Source: an uncultured Clostridia bacterium (lineage in GTDB: Bacteria > Bacillota > Clostridia > Oscillospirales > Ruminococcaceae). From it: 64,000 nt of DNA. Every line of letters starts with the position of its first letter. The stretch's first letter is position 1. The notes below the pieces were generated by a model. It did not search any database and was not told the origin of the DNA. It saw only the letters and a list, made by a program, of their open reading frames with translations. Made by a program: the position numbers and the translations under genes. Below, one piece after another: positions 42,471 to 48,473 of the stretch. The stretch covers positions 28,640 to 92,639 of the forward strand of contig CALZUA010000011.1 in NCBI GenBank assembly GCA_945829235.1, given 5' to 3'.

Positions 42471-42485
42471 CCTTGCTATGTCTTT

Positions 42486-42514
42486 ATTATACTCGGAACA
42501 ACTCTGTTTGTCAA
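42486..42514 (-). promoter_or_regulatory. Sigma-A promoter of amt-PII
   Basis: Minus strand: TTGACA, 17-bp spacer, TATAAT. Confidence 0.9.
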
Positions 42515-42760
42515 GTGATTTTTGCAACTTTTTATTTCAAAACTTGCATTTTGTATAATTTCACAATTTCAATAAAATCTTGGCAAATTTACACTACATT
42601 TTGCACAAAAATGAGCAAAAACAGCGCTATAAGGTGGAAAAAACGGGTAGATTTGGCTGAAATTCGCGGTAAAAGGAAGCACTTTTTCCATATAAAAACG
42701 AGGATAAAAGTTGCGATTTTGCAGAAAATATGAATGTAAACTTTCAAAAGGAGTGATTTT
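42515..42760. other. Intergenic stretch without a supported gene
   Basis: AT-rich sequence between the amt promoter and a small plus-strand gene. I see no good promoter for the small gene, no repeat and no further frame with a ribosome binding site. Confidence 0.55.
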
Positions 42761-42928
42761 ATGACACGACAGACATCAAGCGTAATCAAAGGCGCGGCGG
42801 CGGGAGTTATCGCGGGAAGCGCGGCTTTTATGGCAGTGAGAATGTTCACCGGCGGTAGTCGCCGTGCAAGCAAGACCGCGAAAAAAGCTGTAAGGGTTAT
42901 CGAAAATCTCGTGGATACGATGATGTAG
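42761..42928 (+). CDS. Small Gly/Ala-rich membrane-associated protein
   Basis: A 55-residue protein reading MTRQTSSVIKGAAAGVIAGSAA, then a short basic segment (GGSRRASKTAKKAVR) and VIENLVDTMM. The N-terminal half is a glycine-zipper-like hydrophobic helix, the C-terminal half a basic amphipathic helix. The start has AAAGGAG 7 bases upstream and the gene ends at a strong terminator, both good evidence that it is real. I cannot name its family; similar small proteins are found in spore formers. Confidence 0.78.
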   Translation: MTRQTSSVIKGAAAGVIAGSAAFMAVRMFTGGSRRASKTAKKAVRVIENLVDTMM

Positions 42929-42945
42929 CCGCCGCATTTTTGCAC

Positions 42946-42983
42946 AAAACCGCGCCGTTTGCGGACTGAAACGGCGCGGTTTT
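42946..42983 (+). terminator. Strong intrinsic terminator
   Basis: AAAACCGCGCCGTTT, 8-nt loop, AAACGGCGCGGTTTT: a 15-bp perfect stem after the small membrane-associated gene. Confidence 0.92.
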
Positions 42984-43012
42984 CTCGTTACCCGGTGGAT
43001 TTTTCGATGTTC

Positions 43013-43292
43013 AAACCGTGGTGAAAAGCTCGGCGCAGTAATATTGCCGAGCAAATCGCGATGAAAAGTTCGGCGCGGTAATATTGCCGAGCAAACCGTG
43101 GTGAAAAGCTCGGCGCAGTAATATTGCCGAGCAAGCCGCGTTGAAAAGCGCGGCTCGGTAATATTGCCGAGCAAGCCGCGATGAAAAGCGCGGCACGGTA
43201 ATATTGCCGAGCAAGCTGTGTTGAAAAGTTCGGCACGGTGAAATTGTCTAGCAAATAGCGGTGAAAAGTTTGGCTCGGTGAAATTGCCGAGT
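43013..43292. repeat. 40-bp tandem array of hairpins
   Basis: Seven units at an exact 40-bp period: ATATTGCCGA recurs at 43041, 43081, 43121, 43161 and 43201, with degenerate versions at 43241 and 43281. Every unit contains GCTCGGC and its complement GCCGAGC around an 11-nt loop; read on the minus strand, the hairpin is followed by TTTTC. The array fills the space between the terminator at 42983 and the alanine symporter stop at 43309. It lacks the non-repeated spacers of a CRISPR and, as 40 is not divisible by 3, is non-coding. Confidence 0.93.
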
Positions 43293-43308
43293 GATATCGG
43301 GTGAACAA

Positions 43309-44868
43309 CTATTTGTCAAGTTGCCCGAGCACCTCTTTCCTCAGCGCAAATATTGCAAAAAGGTTCGGGATTGCCATCAAGCCGTTCAACATATCCGCAA
43401 CGCCCCACGCGAGCCCCATATTCACGGTTGCACCGATGACCGAAAACGCTGTGAAAGCAACAAGAAACGGCTTTCTTATGCGATTTCCGAAGATGTAGCA
43501 AGCCGCCTCGCTCCCGAAATACGACCAGCCGATGACCGTTGAAAACGCGAACATTGCCACCAGCACCGCCAGCACACCGCCCGCCCAGTCACCGAACTCC
43601 GATTTAAACGCGATTGACGTAAGCCCCGAGCCTGAAACTGGCTCAATGACCGCGCCTACGATTATCCCGTTCTCAGAAACGCCTGTGATTTGCATTACGT
43701 TCGAGTAACGCGCGTTTTCGGGCAACCTTGCGTAGATTTCCTCACCGTGTACACCAAAACAGCGGATTTGTCCACCGTTCAACTCACCGTTTGTGATAAT
43801 TTTATCATTCTCGGTTAACTTGAAATACTGCGTCCTTGTACTCACCGAGCTAAGAACCTCGCTCTTTTCGGGCAACCGGCACCCGCTTGTCAACAGCACC
43901 GCCGCTGTTAATCCACACATAATAATAGTGTCGAAAAACACCTCAAAAATGCTCCACATACCGCAGATTTTCGCGTTTTTCATATCGCTTGCCGTATGCG
44001 CGAAAACCGATGTTCCAAGCCCTGCTTCGTTTGAGAACGCGCCGCGTTTGAAGCCCATCGATACCGCTGTTTTGACGGTTGCTCCGAAAATTCCACCGCC
44101 GATTGCCGAAAAACCAAACGCTGACGAGAAAATTTCCCCGAAAACCTCGGGCAACCGCGAAACATTTGCGATGAGGATATAGAGTGCGCCGATGATGTAA
44201 AAGCCGGACATTATCGGCACAATTTTCGCGGAAAACGCGGCAATTCTGTTCACACCGCCAAAAACCACAACCGCAGTTGCCGCCGCGAGCACAATTCCCG
44301 TCACCAATGGCGGTACTCCGAAACCGATTTTCAGCGCTTCGGACGCGGAGTTCATCTGCGCGGCGTTGCCCATACCGAAGCCCGCGAGCACACAAAGTCC
44401 CGCGTAAATCAACGAGAGTGGCTTTGCAAGGCGCTTTGTGGAGCGCTTTTTTTCAAGACCGCCGCGGATATAGTACATCGCGCCGCCGTGGAAAACGCCG
44501 TTTTTGTCGCGCTTTCGGTAGAGGAACCCGAGCACGTTCTCCGCGAAGCCTGTCATCATACCGAAAACCGCGCACACCCACATCCAAAACACCGCGCCTG
44601 CGCCGCCGATAGCCAGCGCTGAGCCAACGCCCGCGATGTTGCCGGTGCCGAGGGTTGCCGCGAGCGCTTGGCACATTGCGCGAAAAGGTGTTGTGCCATT
44701 TTCGGTGGATTTTGAACGCGAGAAAATTGTGGATTTCAGCACGCCGAAGAAATTCCGCACCTGAAAAAAACGCGATTTCACGCTGAAATAGACGCCCGTA
44801 AACAGCATTGCACAAAGCATCGGTGCGCCCCAGACAATTTTGTCGTTGATGAAAGAAATTATGTCCAT
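43309..44868 (-). CDS. Sodium:alanine symporter (AGCS family)
   Basis: A 519-residue membrane protein of the alanine/glycine:cation symporter family. Signature segments are GTGNIAGVGSALAIGGAGAVFWMWV, GLCVLAGFGMGNAAQMNSA and KRGAFSNEAGLGTSVFAHTAS, and about ten helices are evident. Compared with typical members (about 450-480 residues) it carries an inserted extracytosolic stretch of about 70 residues after TSGCRLPEKSEVLSS. The start is the ATG at 44868 directly behind GAGGGGG, which lies in the arm of a hairpin. Tandem repeats flank the gene on both sides: hairpin array after the stop, 20-bp array before the start. Confidence 0.93.
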   Translation of the reverse strand: MDIISFINDKIVWGAPMLCAMLFTGVYFSVKSRFFQVRNFFGVLKSTIFSRSKSTENGTTPFRAMCQALAATLGTGNIAGVGSALAIGGAGAVFWMWVCAVFGMMTGFAENVLGFLYRKRDKNGVFHGGAMYYIRGGLEKKRSTKRLAKPLSLIYAGLCVLAGFGMGNAAQMNSASEALKIGFGVPPLVTGIVLAAATAVVVFGGVNRIAAFSAKIVPIMSGFYIIGALYILIANVSRLPEVFGEIFSSAFGFSAIGGGIFGATVKTAVSMGFKRGAFSNEAGLGTSVFAHTASDMKNAKICGMWSIFEVFFDTIIMCGLTAAVLLTSGCRLPEKSEVLSSVSTRTQYFKLTENDKIITNGELNGGQIRCFGVHGEEIYARLPENARYSNVMQITGVSENGIIVGAVIEPVSGSGLTSIAFKSEFGDWAGGVLAVLVAMFAFSTVIGWSYFGSEAACYIFGNRIRKPFLVAFTAFSVIGATVNMGLAWGVADMLNGLMAIPNLFAIFALRKEVLGQLDK

Positions 44869-44875
44869 AAAATTC

Positions 44876-44904
44876 CCCCTCGTCCATTCTATTCGGACAA
44901 GGGG
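44876..44904 (-). promoter_or_regulatory. Hairpin burying the symporter ribosome binding site
   Basis: Minus-strand RNA: CCCCUUGUCC pairs with GGACGAGGGG (10 bp, one G-U) around a 9-nt loop; the 3' arm and the next G form the Shine-Dalgarno GAGGGGG, 7 bases before the ATG. The sequence is a relative of the terminator at 45215. Confidence 0.65.
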
Positions 44905-44947
44905 TGAAAAATGTATGCTTTGGGTAAACGCGAGGATTTTTATTGCC

Positions 44948-45167
44948 GTGTTCACCGCGAAAATGCTGTGTTCATCGCGCGACAGCTGTGTTCATCGCGC
45001 GACAGCTGTGTTCATTTCGCAACTACCGTGTTTATCGCGCAATCGTTGTGTTCACCGCGAAAATGCCGCGTTCACCGTACAATTGTTGTGTTTACCGTGC
45101 GTCTGTTGTGTTCACCGCACGACCGTTGTGTTCAACACGCAACTACCGTGTGTTCACTACAAAAAGT
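44948..45167. repeat. 20-bp tandem array upstream of the symporter gene
   Basis: GTGTTCA-like units begin at 44948, 44968, 44988, 45008, 45028, 45048, 45068, 45088, 45108, 45128 and 45148: eleven units at an exact 20-bp period. The consensus is about GTGTTCACCGCG followed by eight variable bases; two units are identical (GTGTTCATCGCGCGACAGCT). The period is not a multiple of three, so frames across it are shadows. It lies 80-300 bp upstream of the symporter start; the array has no promoter that I can see. Confidence 0.93.
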
Positions 45168-45214
45168 TGTTCAAAGCAACGAAAAACCGCTCTGTAATGC
45201 GGCTTAACAAAAAT

Positions 45215-45236
45215 CCCTTGCCCATTCGGACAAGGG
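45215..45236 (-). terminator. Intrinsic terminator of the YpsA-like gene
   Basis: Minus strand: CCCTTGTCC, GAAT loop, GGGCAAGGG (one mismatch), then ATTTTTGTT. Confidence 0.8.
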
Positions 45237-45274
45237 TGAAAATGATAAACGGACGATTTCTCGCCCGTCCGAAT

Positions 45275-45763
45275 TTATTGCGGCGTAACCGTGATAATTT
45301 CCTTGGACTTGGATTTCGCGTAGCTGATGGTGTTTGCGGTGCCGCCTTTTTGACCGTCGTAAACCGCTATCAGCAGGTCGCAACAGTCCACAAGCGCACG
45401 ATTTCGCTTCATCATACAGCTTTTCGTGTAGCTTTCGCTCACGAATACAACCGACGAACACGCCTTGGTAATTCTGTCATAGCGCTGTTTTTCCGTGCTA
45501 CTCCAGCCTTTTGTCTGCGTCCGACAGGGGATTATCGCGTTGAGATTGATGTTCGGGTAGATTTTTTTCAGCTCCAACACAATTTCCGCGCACCACATAT
45601 CCGTTCCGCGCGCCATTCCGCTGAAGAAGTTGTCCGCGCCGTTCTTTATCGATTGCTCGATAACCTCCCGCAACCGCGCTTTAAGGGCAATGCAAAGCGG
45701 GTGTTCCTCGTTTGGGAACGGCATTTTTTCGGGACGATATCCCGTGAATGATATTGAATACAT
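45275..45763 (-). CDS. DUF1273/YpsA-like SLOG-domain protein
   Basis: A 162-residue Rossmann-like protein of the SLOG superfamily. MYSISFTGYRPEKMPF at the start, FFSGMARGTDMWCAEIVLELK in the middle and YDGQKGGTANTISYAKSK near the end are the DUF1273 motifs; the glycine-rich loops would bind a nucleotide or an ADP-ribose-like ligand. Bacillus YpsA affects cell division and stress; other SLOG proteins act as sensors in defence systems, but no effector gene is nearby. The start follows AGGTG by 7 bases and a terminator ends the unit. Confidence 0.9.
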   Translation of the reverse strand: MYSISFTGYRPEKMPFPNEEHPLCIALKARLREVIEQSIKNGADNFFSGMARGTDMWCAEIVLELKKIYPNINLNAIIPCRTQTKGWSSTEKQRYDRITKACSSVVFVSESYTKSCMMKRNRALVDCCDLLIAVYDGQKGGTANTISYAKSKSKEIITVTPQ

Positions 45764-45795
45764 TTTTTCACCTGCAATACTACGGCGAGTTGTAC

Positions 45796-45828
45796 CGCAA
45801 GCGCAACGTTGAACAGGCTTGCAATGCC
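45796..45828 (-). pseudogene. Possible decayed copy of the 3' end of the next gene
   Basis: GCAACGTTGAACAGGCTTGCAATGC here resembles GCTACGTTGAACAGGTTTGTGATGC at 45976-46000 inside the gene whose stop is at 45900. The match is short and degenerate. The remaining 100 bp of the gap contain no gene. Confidence 0.3.
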
Positions 45829-45899
45829 GTTCTATAATTGCAAAAGTCGCGAGTTGCTTTCACCCGAAACAACGCGTCAATTTGTTCCGCGAGTTATGC

Positions 45900-46280
45900 T
45901 CAAAGACTGTTAGCCGGAATATTCGCGTCAAGTGCCGCTTTTGAGAGGATATTGCTGATGACAATTGCCGCGAGTGCTACGTTGAACAGGTTTGTGATGC
46001 TGATGTAGGTTGCCTTGTAGCGCTTGTGACCGAGATGTCCGGCGAAAAAGCCAATCCACGCCGCCGATACCGCAACCGCGATAACCAGTGCCAAAATTCC
46101 CCCGAAAACCGTTACGTCAACGTTAAACGCCTTTTTCAGTAGGTACTCAATCGTAAAGTCGGTAAGCGGAACGAGCAAAAGCGGGAGTGTTGCCAATGCC
46201 CACTGTTTGCGCTTTGTGTAGAGAAAAACAGCGATGAAAATCACGAATAATCCTGAAATTACGGCACACTCGATGCCCAT
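45900..46280 (-). CDS. Hypothetical membrane protein, four helices
   Basis: A 126-residue protein with four hydrophobic segments (about residues 3-22, 28-44, 58-80 and 95-115) and little else. I cannot place it in a family. The start is the ATG at 46280 after AGAGGTGA; an in-frame ATG upstream lies inside the preceding lipoprotein gene. It is 20 bp downstream of a DUF4358 lipoprotein gene on the same strand, probably in one operon with that and the SGNH gene. Confidence 0.7.
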   Translation of the reverse strand: MGIECAVISGLFVIFIAVFLYTKRKQWALATLPLLLVPLTDFTIEYLLKKAFNVDVTVFGGILALVIAVAVSAAWIGFFAGHLGHKRYKATYISITNLFNVALAAIVISNILSKAALDANIPANSL

Positions 46281-46300
46281 AAGCTCACCTCTTCTTTCGA

Positions 46301-46789
46301 TTATTTGAGAATACTTGCCGCCTTTGCATTGTCTGCGCAAATCGCATAGCAAACGGTGTTCCCGTTCACATCGATAAAGCTGTCGTCAATCTTGTACATC
46401 TCATCGGGCTTGTAATCCGAATAGGTCTTTTTCTGCGCCTCAATTCTCTTTTCAACCGCCGTCTTGATTTTAGCGGCAGTATCCGCGTCCTTTGCTACAA
46501 AAATGCCGAATTCATCGGGCATTGCCGCAGAGCCGCATATATAAACGGAATACTCCTTAACATCGTTCTCGGCGATACCGAAATAGATGTCAAGCTTATC
46601 CGCGGTCACCTCAACCATTGACGGGAACTCAACCGCGCCAAGCAACTTTTCAGCTTTCTCTTTTGCAGAAAGCGTGCTTGTTGAAACACTGCTTGTCGAG
46701 TTGTTTGACGAACCGCTCGTTGATGAACCGCAACCGCAAAGTCCGCAGACGAGCGCCGCTGTAATTACCGATAACAAAACCTTTTTCAT
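46301..46789 (-). CDS. DUF4358 lipoprotein
   Basis: A 162-residue predicted lipoprotein with signal peptide ending GLCGC (lipidation at Cys20), a short Ser/Thr spacer and one DUF4358 domain (about residues 45-160; LDIYFGIAENDVKEYSVYICGSA is typical). It is related to the protein at 34927 but has a much shorter spacer. The function of the family is unknown; members sit at the cell surface of Clostridia. The ATG follows AAGGAGAAGG, 18 bp after the SGNH gene, so both are probably co-transcribed from the promoter at 47761. Confidence 0.87.
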   Translation of the reverse strand: MKKVLLSVITAALVCGLCGCGSSTSGSSNNSTSSVSTSTLSAKEKAEKLLGAVEFPSMVEVTADKLDIYFGIAENDVKEYSVYICGSAAMPDEFGIFVAKDADTAAKIKTAVEKRIEAQKKTYSDYKPDEMYKIDDSFIDVNGNTVCYAICADNAKAASILK

Positions 46790-46807
46790 AATCCTTCTCC
46801 TTTTCTT

Positions 46808-47725
46808 TTACATCAGCTTTTGCAAAGCCGACAACAGAACCGCGTAGGTTTTTCCCTTAAAATGCATACCGTCAACCTCGGCGTACTCATCGAGGAAATA
46901 TCCGTCCTCATCGCTTATAAGGCTGTACAGGTCGCAGTATTTCAGCCCAAGCTCCGAGCAGGTACTCTTGATGTACTTGTTGAACTTGCGTACCTCGTTG
47001 TTGTCGATATTCGGGTAATCGTTCCGGCGCGCGGTCGGCGTGATTGAAATGCAACAGATATCCGCGTTCGGGCAAGCCCCCATCAGTCTGCTCAAAAGCT
47101 CACGATAACTCTCCTCAAGACTGCTGTGGTCGGTTCCCGCCATCGCGTTGCTCCCGAGCATAATGAAGATGCGCTTCGGTTGTCTTTGCTTCGCGTATTC
47201 GACAGCGGTTACGCCCTTGTTCTCGATTACCGAGGTGTACGCCTTGTATGGCGTTAAGCCAACAGCCGCGGCAACTTGCTCCATATCAAGATAACCCGGA
47301 TAGAGATAAAGTCCCGTGAAAATGCTGTCGCCGATGAACAAATCGTCCGAGAAGAAGCTCAAATCGAAGCTCTCCGACGGTGTTTCTCCGGAAACAAAAT
47401 CCGTGCTTGAACTGCTCTCCGAGCTTGTTTCGGTGGAACTCTCGGTGCTTGTGAAAACAACGTCCGAGGAACTGCCGGTTTCGGTTGACGAGCCGGTTGT
47501 TGTTGCGGAGCCGCTTGATGAAACGGAACTGCTTGAGGTATCAATCAACGGGTAGGAGCCGGTTGACGAGGATTTTTTCGAGTCGTCGGAAACGTTTGAA
47601 AACAGAACGATGAAAACGCCCGTGCAAAGCCCCAAAAGCACGATTATCATCAGTATGTACATCACGATAATCGAGCGCGGGATTTTTGGCATCGGATTTT
47701 TCCTTCTGTTATTTGGATTTGCCAT
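46808..47725 (-). CDS. Membrane-anchored SGNH hydrolase with Ser-rich spacer
   Basis: A 305-residue protein with a basic N-terminus, one membrane helix (about residues 18-43), a Ser/Thr-rich spacer (50-115) and an SGNH hydrolase domain. Block I is LFIGDSIFTG with the catalytic serine, the GSNAM segment stands for block III, and DGMHFKG carries the final Asp and His. It parallels the lipoprotein at 13801, with a helix in place of the lipid anchor. A peptidoglycan or glycan O-esterase role at the cell wall is likely but unproven. The ATG lies just after GGAGGAAA; the promoter at 47761 is 35 bp upstream. Confidence 0.88.
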   Translation of the reverse strand: MANPNNRRKNPMPKIPRSIIVMYILMIIVLLGLCTGVFIVLFSNVSDDSKKSSSTGSYPLIDTSSSSVSSSGSATTTGSSTETGSSSDVVFTSTESSTETSSESSSSTDFVSGETPSESFDLSFFSDDLFIGDSIFTGLYLYPGYLDMEQVAAAVGLTPYKAYTSVIENKGVTAVEYAKQRQPKRIFIMLGSNAMAGTDHSSLEESYRELLSRLMGACPNADICCISITPTARRNDYPNIDNNEVRKFNKYIKSTCSELGLKYCDLYSLISDEDGYFLDEYAEVDGMHFKGKTYAVLLSALQKLM

Positions 47726-47760
47726 TTTCCTCCAATTTCCCCCTGTTCTTTAATATTCAT

Positions 47761-47789
47761 ATTGTAACATATTCTTTCCGAAAAATCAA
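47761..47789 (-). promoter_or_regulatory. Promoter of the SGNH-DUF4358 operon
   Basis: Minus strand: TTGATT, 17-bp spacer, TACAAT. Confidence 0.65.
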
Positions 47790-47837
47790 GCAATTTTACT
47801 AAAAAATTTATTACATTTTTATTACAAATACCCGAAA

Positions 47838-48467
47838 TTATCGAAAATCCTCGCCGTTCCCCGCGAAAATTCTCGTTCTGGTGATTTTCAGCCGCGGTAT
47901 TTTCTCACCCGAGAACTTTTCATACGCTTCAAACAACAGCGCGGGATTTAGGTTAAACTCGTTTCCCGCGGGCAGGCGAATCGTGATTTTATCGCCGATT
48001 TCGAGCTTTTTGATGTTCGGCTTGAGGTCGATTTCGGACACGCCTTTTTTCGTGCGCTTTTCAACGAGAATTTTCTCACTTTGTACAAATTCCACAAATT
48101 TCTCGCGCGAAAGCTCAGCTTCGATTTCGTACTCAGCTTCAACTATGTCGGTGTTTTTCATCACGGGCACAGCGGTTTCGATTATCCGCAAATCAAGCGG
48201 GAGCGCCGCGTTGAGCCGCTCGGTGACCTCATCGGGCGAAATTTCCTCGGTCAGGCGAAAATCCGCGGCTTCCCGCAAGCCCTCCTGCCCGAGTGACAGC
48301 GGGAGCATAAACTGAATGTACAAATGCGGGTTGAAGCCCTCGGTGTACCACACGGGGAGTTTCGATTTTATAATTGCACGCTGAAAAACGCGGTACAAAT
48401 CAAGGTGCGAGATATATTTTGCGCGGTCGGTTTTGCTGAAAAACACGCGCGTGTTTACATTTGGCAT
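47838..48467 (-). CDS. TIGR03936/DUF2344 radical SAM-associated protein
   Basis: A 209-residue protein of the family that always accompanies the TIGR03960 radical SAM protein, either as a neighbour or fused to it. The start RVFFSKTDRAKYISHLDLYRVFQRAI and the segment SYEGFNPHLYIQFMLPLSLG (WYTEGFNPH here) are the signature. It lies 6 bp after that partner with GAGGTG before the ATG. The pair is often near rng (RNase G) and rplU in Clostridia, which suggests tRNA or ribosome modification, but the reaction is unknown. No rng is present here before a 110-bp gap. Confidence 0.92.
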   Translation of the reverse strand: MPNVNTRVFFSKTDRAKYISHLDLYRVFQRAIIKSKLPVWYTEGFNPHLYIQFMLPLSLGQEGLREAADFRLTEEISPDEVTERLNAALPLDLRIIETAVPVMKNTDIVEAEYEIEAELSREKFVEFVQSEKILVEKRTKKGVSEIDLKPNIKKLEIGDKITIRLPAGNEFNLNPALLFEAYEKFSGEKIPRLKITRTRIFAGNGEDFR

Positions 48468-48473
48468 TTTGCT

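Noticed and set aside
42293..42480. Glutamine riboswitch or ANTAR target hairpins before amt-PII
   Set aside because: I could not find the conserved motifs of those classes in the leader; kept as an unnamed structured leader.
43013..43292. CRISPR array candidate (regular repeats)
   Set aside because: The whole 40-bp unit is repeated; there are no non-repeated spacers and no cas genes. It is a hairpin minisatellite.
44840..45751. Long plus-strand reading frame (over 300 codons) across the 20-bp array
   Set aside because: It is produced by repeats that keep all frames open, is antisense to the YpsA-like gene at its end, and has no ribosome binding site.
45275..45763. SLOG-domain protein as part of a defence system
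   Set aside because: It is a DUF1273/YpsA-type protein and has no effector or TIR, nuclease or membrane partner beside it.
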